64,000 nucleotides of DNA, taken from Diplocloster agilis (lineage in GTDB: Bacteria > Bacillota > Clostridia > Lachnospirales > Lachnospiraceae). A model generated the notes under the pieces. It searched no databases. It saw only the letters and a list, made by a program, of their open reading frames with translations, and was not told where the DNA came from. The position numbers were made by a program, and so were the translations under genes. Of this stretch, positions 45,634-54,947 are shown in pieces (within the stretch, counting starts at the first letter, position 1; each line of letters starts with the position of its first letter). The stretch covers positions 1 to 64,000 of the forward strand of contig NZ_JAHQCW010000028.1 of NCBI RefSeq assembly GCF_019042275.1, read 5' to 3'.

Positions 45634-45732
45634 CTATACTTTGACTTTTGACATCAATACTACGCACTCTACATGCGTTGCAATTTCTCCATTATACTGC
45701 ATAGCAAAAGTATCGCCCTTCAATAGTGCTGG
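45634..45732 (-). pseudogene. 3'-terminal fragment of an RlmD/TrmA-type methyltransferase
   Basis: About 33 codons open at the 5' side only, ending ATHVECVVLMSKVKV and a stop. The HVE-x-VVLM signature is the C-terminal strand of RlmD/TrmA-type uracil methyltransferases and of methylase genes often hit by integrative elements. There is no start codon and no upstream domain, so it is a remnant. A good terminator follows. The identity of the parent gene is uncertain. Confidence 0.45.
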
Positions 45733-45884
45733 GCTTTGTCACAAATTTCACTATTTCTCCGGTTTATCCCTTTCAGCAGTTTTTCACCCCTTTTTAAGAA
45801 AATTCACCCCTCTTGAACTAATTCGCCCCATACATATTTGCATAGTACGACAAAAATTTGCATTACACTCTTAATTCTTCAGAT

Positions 45885-46821
45885 TTAAAATAATCTCAAT
45901 TGCTCATCTCTAAAGGATTTCATTTTACGTTCAGTAATATTATCCTCTTCTCCCACCTCTCCAAAGAGAAGTGGTGATGTTGGATTATGCAACTGATAGT
46001 TTCTATTAACAATATTAATGTTATAATTTGCATAACAATATCTACATAGATTTTTACATGAATTATAGGCACCTATATCAACACTTGCAACACATCCACA
46101 TTCTTTCCTTTGATTCTGATCCTTCCCAACTTTAAGTGGACAGTTTCCTAAATATTCAAATAATTTTTTATCAATACAATGCGCATGATATATTTCATAT
46201 TCGCTTAATTCAATTAGTTCTGAACACTTACATAGTTCAATGTCACATTGCTTTGCTATCTTTGAAAACCCCTCTGCAAGAATAAGCATATCCTCATTTT
46301 TAATTGTTTCTAATTTAAGTTCTTTTACATTATTGGCAGTATTTCCTATACATATCAACAAAACTGATAACACATTTTTTTGTGTATCCCTTTAATAATC
46401 TTGCAAGCATTTCAAAATATTTAATATGCTTTTCTATTGTATATTTTTTATTTATCAAAATAGGGTCATATCTCCAAATGACTCTATCTGCTCCAATTTT
46501 ATTTGACAAATCAATAAAACTTGGAATAATTACCTTTCTCTTGGACGGTAATGCCTGCTCTATCTCTTCACCATAAGGATTTATTGTAAACTGAAAGTAG
46601 TATGTGTATTTGTTTAATTCACCTAACCTTGATAGCATAGGTGATGGATTTTTTGTCCAAAAAACAATACCATCAATCATATCCGGTGCCAGATTTATTT
46701 TACTGATTTGATGAATATTCATAGGATTTCTCACTAAAACAAATCCATTTTGTATTCTATTAAACAACCACTCCGAATAATAAGAAGGAATATCTGTCCG
46801 TCTACTAGCACTGATTATCAT
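45885..46821 (-). pseudogene. DUF1848 family protein, split by one frameshift
   Basis: Two overlapping frames together encode one DUF1848 protein of about 312 residues. The first (46821 to about 46340) opens MIISASRRTDIPSYYSEWLF and includes FWTKNPSPM and VIWRYDPILINKKYTIEKHI. The second (to 45885) continues NTANNVKELKLETI and has VDIGAYNSCKNLCRYCYANY, a CxxxCxxC motif like radical SAM or spore-photoproduct-lyase-like proteins, and ends DEQLRLF. The shift is near GGAAATACTG at 46340-46350. The function of DUF1848 is unknown. It follows the methyltransferase-like gene by 4 bp, so the two form an operon. Confidence 0.8.
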
Positions 46822-46825
46822 AATC

Positions 46826-47679
46826 TCACCTCACTTCAATAAGCATTTGAGCACCTGAACATTTTTCCCAAGGTTCATACTCTTCTAATCCCCTTTGCAT
46901 CGCGAAACAAATGTTCTTATTTTCATGCTTTTTCCCATATCTCTGGTTATCGTTTGTTATGCAATAATCAAAATAGTATCCTTGGGAAGTACAAGCTATT
47001 TCTTCTTGTTTAAGTTTCTGTACAAATTTTTTAAAATAATTTCTACCTCTGTAGCAACTATTTACATCATTTATTATAATAATGAGCGGTTTATCTTTTT
47101 CTTTATGCCTCACAATTTTGTCTATTAATTCCTTAAAGAAAGTTTCAATTTGTCCTATTTGTTTCGTATTGTAAAAGTGCGAAATAACATATTGCAATAT
47201 AATATCTCTTCATCCCTAAACTTTACACGCATATTATCTTTGTTTTTCACATATTCCCCTATCTCTTCATGTATCGGTCTCCATAATTCATTTTTATCAA
47301 ATCCAAAATATGCTATCGTCTGAAGTGTTTCTTTTTCCTCGCAATACTTCTCAAAGGCCATCAAGTCTGGAGATGCTCCACATCCTATTGACAAAATATG
47401 TAGATCTTCGATTTCATTCAAACTTTCACTTTTTTTAATCAGATAATATATTTCACTAGCATATTTATATAAATATGTACAAGCATAAAAATTAATTATA
47501 TTTTTACAATTATAATCTCTTAAACCATCTGGATATCTTTTTGGATAATGAACCTGCTCTAAACATGATTTACAACTTCCTGAACATTTTGTAGGATGCA
47601 CACATTTCTTACATAAATACTTCGTATTTTCACTTTTGTATTCTTTGTTGCAATAATCAACAATTTTGTCTATTAGCAT
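46826..47679 (-). pseudogene. Cysteine-rich methyltransferase-like protein, split by one frameshift
   Basis: One gene of about 285 codons in two frames. The first part (47679-47155) has an N-terminal cysteine cluster (CKKCVHPTKCSGSCKSC, probably zinc-binding), then DLHILSIGCGASPDLMAFE, a SAM-binding-like motif I. The second part (to 46826) continues LQYVISHFYNTKQIGQIETF, PLIIIINDVNSC and a C-terminal GAQMLIEVR. The frame switches within ATATTATATTGC near 47187. I do not recognise the family. It is immediately upstream of the DUF1848 gene, which points to a shared task. Real decay or a sequence error are both possible. Confidence 0.65.
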
Positions 47680-47970
47680 AGTTGACTCCTTCTATATAGA
47701 TATCCTGTTTTTATATTATTGAAGCACAAACCTCCTGAGCAAGGCATAACTCTTTATATTATATTTTTTAGATGCCCTTAATATTGGTTAAAGTCGTTGA
47801 GTATCCTTTTGCGGTAAAGTAATGTTTTTGCCTCGTGATTCATTTCCACCGACCAAAACTATTTTCCATATTCACACGGCGTTACCCCGTCCCCTTATCC
47901 GCAGGAACTTATCCTTACCATCTTCCGCAGAAACACAACTCCATTTCCCACCAAAATTCCCGCAAACCCG

Positions 47971-47990
47971 CATAGAATCAAGGTTTCCGC
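47971..47990. repeat. Direct repeat at rlmD 3' end, proximal copy (putative att site)
   Basis: This copy spans the rlmD stop codon (TCA on the plus strand at 47978-47980) and matches 35928-35947 at 19 of 20 bases. If these are attachment sites, the segment between them, about 12 kb, is the integrated island. Confidence 0.5.
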
Positions 47991-49345
47991 ACGAGAAGCG
48001 TAACGGTTTCCACATGCACCGTCCCCGGAAACATATCCACCCCTCCAGCCTTCACAACCCGATACCCTCTCTCCTGCAGCACCACCAAATCCCTCACCAA
48101 ACTACTAGGCTTACAAGAAATATACACCAGCCTCTCCACCCCAAAATCAATAATCTTCTCCAACGCTCTGGGATGAATCCCATCCCTGGGCGGATCCAGC
48201 ACGATCAGATCCGGCTTCTCCGCGATCTCATCCACAACCTTCAGCACATCCCCGGCTATAAACTCACAATTCTCAAGCCCATTCAGCCTGGCATTCACCT
48301 TAGCCGCCTCCACTGCTTCCTCGACGATCTCCACACCGATCACTTTCTTCGCCACCGGCGCCATCATCTGCGCGATCGTACCGGTTCCGCTATACAGATC
48401 AAAGATCACCTTATCCTTCGTCTCCCCCACATACTCCCTGGCCTTCTCATACAGCACCTCAGCTCCCAGCGAGTTCGTCTGGAAAAACGAAAACGGCGAT
48501 ATCTTAAACTTCATCCCCAGCAGCTCTTCATAGAAATAATCCTGCCCATACAGCACATCCGTTCCATCGTCCCGGATTACATCCGCCACGCTTTCATTCA
48601 CCGTATGCAGAATGCCGGCGATCCGGCCCTTCAGCTCCCCATCCTGATCTATTTTAAGCAATCCTTCCTTCCACTTCCCGAGCCCGGCCACATCTTCCGC
48701 AGCCGTAACCAGATCCACCAATATTTCTCCTGTCTTAACCCCTTTTCTCACCAGCAGATGCCGCAAACATCCACTGTGGCTCATCTTATGATAAAACTGC
48801 GTCCCCTCCTCCCGGAACACATCCAGGCTCCACCTTAAGATTTTCCGAAAATCCTCATCCACAATCCGGCATCCATCCACCGTCACGATATCATAGAAGC
48901 TCCCCCGCCGATGCATCCCCAGTGCCAGCGGGCCATCTTTCACCTCATCGCCAAAGGAGAACTCCATCTTGTTCCGGTAACCGAACTGCTTCGGGCTCCC
49001 TAAGATTCCCTCGAACTCATAGTCCTCACAGACCGAATCCAGCAATTCCTTCACCTGGCCCTCTTTTATCTTCAACTGCTCCTCATAGGGCAGCGTCTGA
49101 TAATTACAACCACCGCACAGCCCATAATGCCCGCAGGCCGCATCTATCTCCATTGGGGAAGGCTTTAACACTTCCAGAAGCCTTCCCTCGCATTTTCCTT
49201 TTCTGATTTTATTCACGGCAAACCGAATGGTCTGACCGGGAATCGCGTTTTTTACAACGGCCCGTTCCCCATCCGCTATTACCATTCCCTTATTCGGAAA
49301 TATTACTTTTTCAACAACGCCTTCACAGATCTGTCCCTTTTTCAT
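47978..49345 (-). CDS. rlmD: 23S rRNA (uracil-5-)-methyltransferase RlmD/RumA-like
   Basis: A 455-residue SAM-dependent rRNA methyltransferase. It has an N-terminal TRAM-like beta domain (KGQICEGVVEKVIFPNKG) and an iron-sulfur cysteine set CGHYGLCGGC with a further Cys in VDGCRIV. The methyltransferase core has VIFDLYSGTGTIAQ, LIVLDPPRDGIHPRAL and VYISCKPSSLVRDL, which contains the catalytic Cys. The C-terminus is HVETVTLLVRKP. It methylates a 23S rRNA uridine, and the exact position (U747 or U1939) is not resolvable here. The 3' end forms the boundary of the accessory island and is partly duplicated at 35.9 kb. The start ATG follows GGAGG. Confidence 0.92.
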   Translation of the reverse strand: MKKGQICEGVVEKVIFPNKGMVIADGERAVVKNAIPGQTIRFAVNKIRKGKCEGRLLEVLKPSPMEIDAACGHYGLCGGCNYQTLPYEEQLKIKEGQVKELLDSVCEDYEFEGILGSPKQFGYRNKMEFSFGDEVKDGPLALGMHRRGSFYDIVTVDGCRIVDEDFRKILRWSLDVFREEGTQFYHKMSHSGCLRHLLVRKGVKTGEILVDLVTAAEDVAGLGKWKEGLLKIDQDGELKGRIAGILHTVNESVADVIRDDGTDVLYGQDYFYEELLGMKFKISPFSFFQTNSLGAEVLYEKAREYVGETKDKVIFDLYSGTGTIAQMMAPVAKKVIGVEIVEEAVEAAKVNARLNGLENCEFIAGDVLKVVDEIAEKPDLIVLDPPRDGIHPRALEKIIDFGVERLVYISCKPSSLVRDLVVLQERGYRVVKAGGVDMFPGTVHVETVTLLVRKP

Positions 49346-49407
49346 CCGAACCTCCTACGGTGCTTTTATCCTATCTTTACCTACACACATACCCATCCCC
49401 GGCATAC

Positions 49408-49432
49408 AAAAAGGCTGCTTTTAAAGGCAGCC
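49408..49432 (-). terminator. Terminator after the small acidic membrane protein gene
   Basis: GGCTGC (49413-49418) and GCAGCC (49427-49432) form a stem extended by A-T pairs. On the minus strand a T-run follows. It lies 22 bp past the stop at 49454. Confidence 0.75.
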
Positions 49433-49453
49433 TTTCAAACTCGCTTCTGTACT

Positions 49454-49717
49454 TTATTCCCCTGCCGGCTCGTCATCTTCATCATCGAAGAAATCGTCAT
49501 CCAGGTCATCATCAAAATCATCTTCAAAATCTTCCAGATAATCGGGAGTGAAGAAACGGTAAACTGCGTATGCGATCGCCGCAACTGCTGCTATCGCTCC
49601 GATAATCGCCAGTACCCAAAGCACCGTATTTTTGCTCTTATCTTCTTCCTTCTTGTGTAACAGCTCGTTTAATTTCGTTGTAGCCAATAAGTCTTCCATT
49701 TTGTTTTTTCCGCACAT
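49454..49717 (-). CDS. Small membrane protein with acidic tail
   Basis: An 87-residue protein of unknown function. It has an N-terminal cytoplasm-like stretch (KMEDLLATTKLNELLHKKEEDK), one transmembrane helix (about 30-52, VLWVLAIIGAIAAVAAIAYAV) and a C-terminal tail made almost only of Asp, Glu and Phe (DDFDDDLDDDFFDDEDDE). Similar proteins are common in Lachnospiraceae and are conserved hypotheticals. The first ATG has AAAGGA 11 nt upstream; a second in-frame ATG at 49699 lacks a ribosome site. It is a monocistronic gene closed by a terminator. Confidence 0.75.
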   Translation of the reverse strand: MCGKNKMEDLLATTKLNELLHKKEEDKSKNTVLWVLAIIGAIAAVAAIAYAVYRFFTPDYLEDFEDDFDDDLDDDFFDDEDDEPAGE

Positions 49718-50048
49718 GCCTACACACGTCCTTTCCTTTTTATTGTTCCTTGGTGGAACATAATGGAGCCGTTTGGAAACAAAGTTTCCGAAAAGTCTGC
49801 TTCCTTCCGGGATCCTTATACGGCAATATCCATCTTCTCATCGGAATTATTATACCACGAGTTTTCCGTTTTTACTATAGTTTTATACCTTTATTTAACA
49901 TTACTGTAAACCTTTGCTTATTCCAAGCTCACCCTTAACCGTAAATCTTTGTCATAATCCACCCGATGAGTATTGATATCGTAAATATTGATATCATAAT
50001 AGCAGCGCGTCAGCGCTTACTAAAACGATAATAAAATAGTATACCCAA
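49718..50048. other. Intergenic region, no gene seen
   Basis: About 330 bp between the small membrane protein gene and pcrA. It holds a short hairpin GGAAAC/GTTTCC near 49776-49791 and, next to pcrA, an AGCGC/GCGCT pair near 50017-50034 that may act as a weak terminator. I see no convincing open frame, RNA gene or repeat. Confidence 0.4.
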
Positions 50049-52259
50049 TTACACCTTCTTTAATTTGGCAAACGAAGCAAACATCTTTTTCCGCCCGGCG
50101 CTTTCAAAATCCACGGTAACCTCATAATCCTTTCCGCCCTCGACAATGGCCGCCACCACGCCGCGTCCGAATTTGATATGCTGCACCGTATCGCCCACGC
50201 CATAATCCAGCCCTTCCGATTTTTTAACCGTGAACTGCCGGGGCTCGAACGCCTTTGATTTAAATGCCGTTTTTGCCGCGGCGTAAGCCGCATTTTTCTG
50301 TGCTTCCTTGAGCTTGTCCGTTTTATGTCCGGCGGATTCCATCAATAACGACGGCACTTCCTTAATAAATCTGGATACCGGATTATACTGCACCTCGCCC
50401 CGCACCAATCTTTGTCTGGCGCACGTCAGGTACAGCTTCTTCATGGCCCGGGTCATCCCCACGTAACAGAGCCTGCGCTCCTCCTCGATCTCCTTCTCCG
50501 GGTCATCCGAATGAAGGGACATATAACTGGGGAACAGCCCTTCCTCCATCCCGGTCAGATACACATTGGGAAATTCAAGCCCCTTCGCGCTATGTAAAGT
50601 CATCAACACCACATAATTGCTGCCTTCCTCCAAGCTGTCGATATCCGCCACCAGGGCCACTTCCTCCAGAAATCCGCTGAGAGTCGGCGACTCCGCGCTC
50701 TCCTCATAAGTAACCACCTTATTGACCAGCTCTTCGATATTCTCGATCCGTCCCTGGGCCTCTTCCGTATCCTCCGCCACCAGATCCCGGACATAACCCG
50801 TCTCATCGATGATCTCTTTCAGCAGTTCCGACACAGACAAAAACGGAAGCTTGCTGCGAAGCGTCTGGATAAATAATACAAATGGCTTCACTTTGGACGC
50901 GCTTCTGCTAAGCGCCGGAATCTCATCCGCCAGCTTAAGCGCGTCGTAAAAGCTCATCTCATGCTCGTCCGCATAATCCTGGATGCGTCCCAGCGTAGTC
51001 GCGCCGATCCCCCGTTTCGGGACATTGATGATCCGCCGTACCGCCAAGTCATCCAATGCGTTGTCGATCGTCTTCAGATAAGCCAGCAGATCCTTGATTT
51101 CCTTTCTGGCATAGAAGTTCACGCCGCCCACCAGCTTATAGGGAATCCCGGCAAATACCAGCTTCTCTTCAAACACACGGGACTGGGCGTTCGTCCGGTA
51201 CAGCACAGCGCAGTCACTGTACTCCCCTTCCCCCTCCCGCACCTTGGAAGCGATATCTCCCACTACGAACTCCGCTTCCTCAAAGCTGGTCTGGAACTGG
51301 TGAAAGAGGATCGGCGTGCCCTCTTCATTCTCGGTCCACAGGGTTTTCGCCTTACGGCCCGTATTGTTTCGGATCACTTCATTGGCCGCGTTCAATATAT
51401 TCTGGGTAGAGCGGTAATTTTGCTCCAACTTGATTACCTTCGTGTCGGCAAACGCCTTTTCAAAGTTCAGTATATTTTCAATATTCGCTCCCCGGAACTT
51501 GTAAATGGACTGGTCGTCATCGCCGACGACACACAGATTGTGATACTTGCGGGCCAGCAGATGTATCAGTTGGAACTGAGCCCCGTTGGTATCCTGGTAC
51601 TCATCCACCATCAGGTACCGGAACCGCTCATGATAATAGTCCAGCACATCCGGACAAGTCTGGAACAGCTCCACCGTCTTCATAATCAGATCGTCAAAAT
51701 CTAACGCGTTGTTGCTTTGCAGCTGCCTTTGATATTCTTTATAAGCCTCCGCGATCTTTTTCTTACCAAAATCCCCCAGCACGTTCAGCTCGAATTCCAT
51801 CGGATTGACCAGCTCATTTTTCGCCGACGATATTGCGGCCAGCAGGGAACGTTCCTTATAAATCTTCGTATCGATATTTAATTTCCTGCATACTTCCTTC
51901 ATCAGGCTCTTCTGGTCATCCGAATCATAGATGGTAAAACTGGTTCCGTATCCGATCCGGTCTATATAGCGGCGCAGGATGCGCACACACAAAGAATGGA
52001 AGGTGCTCACCCAGACACTGTCCGCCCCGAATCCCACCAGCTGATCCACCCGCTCTCTCATCTCGCCCGCGGCCTTGTTGGTAAAGGTAATGGCCAGGAT
52101 GTTCCAGGGATTGACATGCTGTTCCTCGATCAGGTACGCGATCCGGTGGGTCAAAACTCTCGTCTTCCCTGAACCGGCCCCGGCCAGGATTAGAAGCGGT
52201 CCCTCCGTATGGAAAACCGCCTCTCTTTGCTGCTCATTTAATGTATCATAAATACTCAT
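50049..52259 (-). CDS. pcrA: ATP-dependent DNA helicase PcrA
   Basis: A 736-residue superfamily 1A 3'-5' helicase, the usual length for PcrA of Firmicutes. It has the Q motif LNEQQREAV, Walker A LAGAGSGKTRVLTHRI, motif II VDEYQDTN, motif III VVGDDDQSIYKFRGA, LEQNYRST, LMTLHSAKGLEFPNVYL and VGMTRAMKKLYLTCA. A C-terminal Tudor-like patch (YGVGDTVQHIKFGRGVV) is the RNA polymerase-binding module of PcrA. It functions in DNA repair and plasmid rolling-circle replication. The ATG is preceded by a modest AGGCGG. It is unrelated in role to the UvrD-like helicase at 30.6 kb. Confidence 0.95.
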   Translation of the reverse strand: MSIYDTLNEQQREAVFHTEGPLLILAGAGSGKTRVLTHRIAYLIEEQHVNPWNILAITFTNKAAGEMRERVDQLVGFGADSVWVSTFHSLCVRILRRYIDRIGYGTSFTIYDSDDQKSLMKEVCRKLNIDTKIYKERSLLAAISSAKNELVNPMEFELNVLGDFGKKKIAEAYKEYQRQLQSNNALDFDDLIMKTVELFQTCPDVLDYYHERFRYLMVDEYQDTNGAQFQLIHLLARKYHNLCVVGDDDQSIYKFRGANIENILNFEKAFADTKVIKLEQNYRSTQNILNAANEVIRNNTGRKAKTLWTENEEGTPILFHQFQTSFEEAEFVVGDIASKVREGEGEYSDCAVLYRTNAQSRVFEEKLVFAGIPYKLVGGVNFYARKEIKDLLAYLKTIDNALDDLAVRRIINVPKRGIGATTLGRIQDYADEHEMSFYDALKLADEIPALSRSASKVKPFVLFIQTLRSKLPFLSVSELLKEIIDETGYVRDLVAEDTEEAQGRIENIEELVNKVVTYEESAESPTLSGFLEEVALVADIDSLEEGSNYVVLMTLHSAKGLEFPNVYLTGMEEGLFPSYMSLHSDDPEKEIEEERRLCYVGMTRAMKKLYLTCARQRLVRGEVQYNPVSRFIKEVPSLLMESAGHKTDKLKEAQKNAAYAAAKTAFKSKAFEPRQFTVKKSEGLDYGVGDTVQHIKFGRGVVAAIVEGGKDYEVTVDFESAGRKKMFASFAKLKKV

Positions 52260-52301
52260 ATTGTACCGCCTGTCGTTCTCATTTTTTCATTTCGTATCTA
52301 A

Positions 52302-53291
52302 TCAAACCAGCTTCTGGCCGCAGTTCGGGCAGAAATTCGCGCCGTTCGTCTTCGTTCCGCAGTTCGGGCAGAAATTCGGGGCCGCGCTATTTGAAGGCTG
52401 GCCAGGATTGGCCTGCTGGCCTTGCTGGGTATTTCCCTGCCCGGACCCGTACTGGCCCATCTGGTTCACCATCTGCTGTCCCATCATCATGCCCATCTGC
52501 AGCCCCACCATATCGGACGCCGGACTTGATCCGTTCTTCCCATTCGCCATGGCATCCACCATGCCCATCTGGGTATAGCGGTTCATATCGCCGACCATGC
52601 TCTGGGACGCCGCCTTCTCCGCCATCTTCTGCACCTGCTCCGGGTAGGAGAAGCTGGAAATAGCGAATCCGGTGATGCCGATGCCGATCTTCTGCATTTC
52701 CATATCCAGATCCTCACAGATTCCTCTGGAAATATCAAACGCGTTGGCCTGAAGATTGAACATATCCTTGCCTTCCCGCACGATCCACTTCATCAGTACC
52801 TGATCCAGCATGGAGATCACCCGCTCTTTGACCTCGTCAATCGTAAACATAACCTTCACTCCGGCTATCTTCTCGATCAGCACCAGCGCGTCCGCCACCT
52901 TGCAGTTAAAAGTGCCAAAAGCCCGGATCGGCATGCCGCCGGGCAATCCCGGAGCCGGTATATTGATCGCGTTCTTCGTACCCCATTTTACGGTAATTTC
53001 CTTCGTGTTGATAAATAAAACCTCGGCCCGCATACCGCTGTTGAACCCAAAGCGGAAGCCTTTCAGCGTGGACAGAAACGGAACGATCTGGGTCTCCACA
53101 TCAAAGCTGCCCTCGTCCTCGAACACGCCCTCCACTTTACCATTAAACATGAAAATGGCATCCTGGCCCTGGCGGATGATCAGTTTACTGCCCTTCTTGA
53201 TCTCATCGTTTTTCCATTTACAAAACAGGACGTCGTCCCGGTATTCTTCCCATTCAACTACATTCGATAACTGATTGCTAAATAATCCCAT
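52302..53291 (-). CDS. SPFH-domain protein with C-terminal zinc ribbons (YdjI-like)
   Basis: A protein of about 329 residues. The N-terminal ~230 residues are an SPFH/virion-core-like domain (SNVVEWEEYRDDVLFCKWKNDEIKKGSKLII and on). A Gly/Gln/Met-rich linker and two CPNCG zinc ribbons (FCPNCGTKTNGANFCPNCGQK) follow. The start is the ATG at 53291 (MGLFSNQLS) with GGGAGG 8 nt upstream. It lies directly downstream of a PspA gene. In Bacillus the YdjI protein recruits PspA to damaged membrane, and the same pairing suggests an envelope-stress module here. Confidence 0.88.
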   Translation of the reverse strand: MGLFSNQLSNVVEWEEYRDDVLFCKWKNDEIKKGSKLIIRQGQDAIFMFNGKVEGVFEDEGSFDVETQIVPFLSTLKGFRFGFNSGMRAEVLFINTKEITVKWGTKNAINIPAPGLPGGMPIRAFGTFNCKVADALVLIEKIAGVKVMFTIDEVKERVISMLDQVLMKWIVREGKDMFNLQANAFDISRGICEDLDMEMQKIGIGITGFAISSFSYPEQVQKMAEKAASQSMVGDMNRYTQMGMVDAMANGKNGSSPASDMVGLQMGMMMGQQMVNQMGQYGSGQGNTQQGQQANPGQPSNSAAPNFCPNCGTKTNGANFCPNCGQKLV

Positions 53292-53366
53292 TTGTTTATC
53301 CTCCCAATGGACTTTGAAAAGGATGTCCCGCATAGACATCCTTTCGTTTGAACGCTGTGATTCCAT

Positions 53367-54056
53367 TTACAACCCAAGCTTTGTCTTCAGCGCCGCCATC
53401 TCATCGTCAACGGCCGGATCTGAGGAAGAAGGGCTGTCGTATTTACTCATAAGATCGTCTATATCGTTTTCTGCAGAGCTCTCATTTAATTCCGCCATCG
53501 CGTTGGCTTCATCCAACATCCGGTTTGCTTTCGCTTCCATCCTTCCGAACGCGGATAGCGTATCGGAAGCCTTGTTGGCGCTGGCGCCCAGTTCATTTAA
53601 TTTCTGCTGTGTCCTGGCCACTTTCATTTTCGCCTTGATCGCGTCTCTTCTGGCGTTCAGATCATTGATGTCCGTGACCAGCTTGTCATGCATATTGCGC
53701 ATTTTCGCCGCGTTGTCAGCCGCCATCCGGTAACTCTGCTCCAGCGTGTTCTGTTTTTCTGTCAGGGATGCCTTCTTGGCCAGGAAAGTCCTGGCGTCAT
53801 TCTCATTGCCGGCGATCAGGGCTTTTTCCGCGTAGCTCTGCATTTTGGCGGCTTCCGCTTTGCATTCATCCAGTTCTCTGGCGGCGCGTTTCTCCTCCGC
53901 CATCACTGCGGCGGTCTCGGCTTTCACCTTGCCCAGATCGCTCTGCGCCTCCCGCAGATACTGATCGATCATCTTCTCCGGATCCTCCGCTTTATCTAAT
54001 AACGCATTGATATTCGCAGACATGATGTCCGTGAACCGTTTTAAAATTCCTGCCAT
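53367..54056 (-). CDS. PspA/IM30 family protein
   Basis: A 229-residue ESCRT-III-like PspA/IM30 protein. It begins MAGILKRFTDIMSANINALLDKAEDPEKM, the amphipathic helix and first coil, and continues as a long coiled coil with many AKK and AEAAK heptads. The start is ATG 54056 with GGAGG 8 nt upstream; an upstream in-frame extension is not needed. It is cotranscribed with the SPFH/zinc-ribbon protein. It is expected to bind and stabilise the membrane under stress. Confidence 0.92.
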   Translation of the reverse strand: MAGILKRFTDIMSANINALLDKAEDPEKMIDQYLREAQSDLGKVKAETAAVMAEEKRAARELDECKAEAAKMQSYAEKALIAGNENDARTFLAKKASLTEKQNTLEQSYRMAADNAAKMRNMHDKLVTDINDLNARRDAIKAKMKVARTQQKLNELGASANKASDTLSAFGRMEAKANRMLDEANAMAELNESSAENDIDDLMSKYDSPSSSDPAVDDEMAALKTKLGL

Positions 54057-54155
54057 ATCATTATCCTCCTTATGCGGTGTGTAAGAATTATATTTTCTCA
54101 ATTATAATACAAAACCCTCCACATGTCACGGTAATAAAACAAAAAATAGATTCCG

Positions 54156-54200
54156 CTTCGCGGATGCCGGCGCAAGCCCTCCGTACTCACAGCCAGGAAA
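54156..54200. repeat. Partial copy of the left-end intergenic repeat
   Basis: It contains GCGCAAGCCCTCCG (54170-54183), identical to 24-37, with related flanks (ATGCC before, CTCACAG after, against ATTCC and CTCCCAG). It sits in the PspA-DUF1836 intergenic region, upstream of both genes. Only about 40 bp are similar. Confidence 0.35.
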
Positions 54201-54224
54201 AATAAAACAAAATCTGACTTTTAC

Positions 54225-54253
54225 TTGCCATCTAGTTTTCAATACTATATAAT
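54225..54253 (+). promoter_or_regulatory. Sigma-A promoter of the DUF1836 gene
   Basis: -35 TTGCCA (54225-54230), a 17-bp spacer and a consensus -10 TATAAT (54248-54253). The gene starts about 50 bp further on. Confidence 0.8.
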
Positions 54254-54305
54254 GTGTCTTGTAGAGTTGTATTAAGCCGATATAAACACGGTACAGGAGG
54301 ACAAT

Positions 54306-54923
54306 ATGACAATTGATACGAATGATATGCTGAACAGTATTCTGGAGAGCTTGTCACGTATAAGTTATATAAAATTAGAAGACATACCCAATATTGATCT
54401 GTACATGGATCAGGTAACTACTTTCATGAACAGTCACCTGGCCTCATCCAAGCGAAACCCCGATGATAAGATCCTGACCAAGACCATGATCAATAATTAT
54501 GCGAAGAATCAGCTGCTGCCCCCTCCGGAGAAAAAGAAATACTCCAAAGAGCACCAGCTGCTGCTGATTTTCATTTACTACTTCAAAAATATACTGTCGA
54601 TCCAGGATATCCAGGATCTGTTATTTCCCATCACCCGCGACTTTTTCCATCCGGGTAAGGATTCCGGCGATTACGACATCAAATCCATTTATCAGGAAGT
54701 ATTCAGCCTGGAAAAGGGCCAGATCGAATTCCTGAAACAGGATATCATTGATAAATTCAAACATGCACAGGAAACTTTCCCTGAAGCGGAAGCGACAGAC
54801 CAGGAATTCCTCAGAACCTTCTCCTTTGTCTGCATGCTGAGCTTTGATGTCTATGTCAAAAAGATGATTATTGAGAAATTAATCGATTCTCTTCCGAAGG
54901 AAAATGGAAAAGACAAAAAATAG
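54306..54923 (+). CDS. DUF1836 family protein
   Basis: A 205-residue protein of the DUF1836 family, found mainly in Clostridia. The typical region is LTKTMINNYAKNQLLPPPEKKKYSKEHQLLLIFIYYFKNILS at about 55-100, which looks like a MerR-type winged helix (N-Y-x-K before a basic turn). A helical C-terminus follows. A regulatory DNA-binding role is suggested but not shown. It has a consensus promoter and a strong terminator, so it is monocistronic. The ATG follows ACAGGAGG. Confidence 0.85.
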   Translation: MTIDTNDMLNSILESLSRISYIKLEDIPNIDLYMDQVTTFMNSHLASSKRNPDDKILTKTMINNYAKNQLLPPPEKKKYSKEHQLLLIFIYYFKNILSIQDIQDLLFPITRDFFHPGKDSGDYDIKSIYQEVFSLEKGQIEFLKQDIIDKFKHAQETFPEAEATDQEFLRTFSFVCMLSFDVYVKKMIIEKLIDSLPKENGKDKK

Positions 54924-54947
54924 TGATCTAATTATGTGAGAAGGTCT

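Noticed and set aside
45885-47679. Programmed ribosomal frameshifting in the DUF1848 and methyltransferase-like genes
   Set aside because: The shift sites lack a slippery heptamer or long homopolymer and a following stem. Decay or sequence error is simpler.
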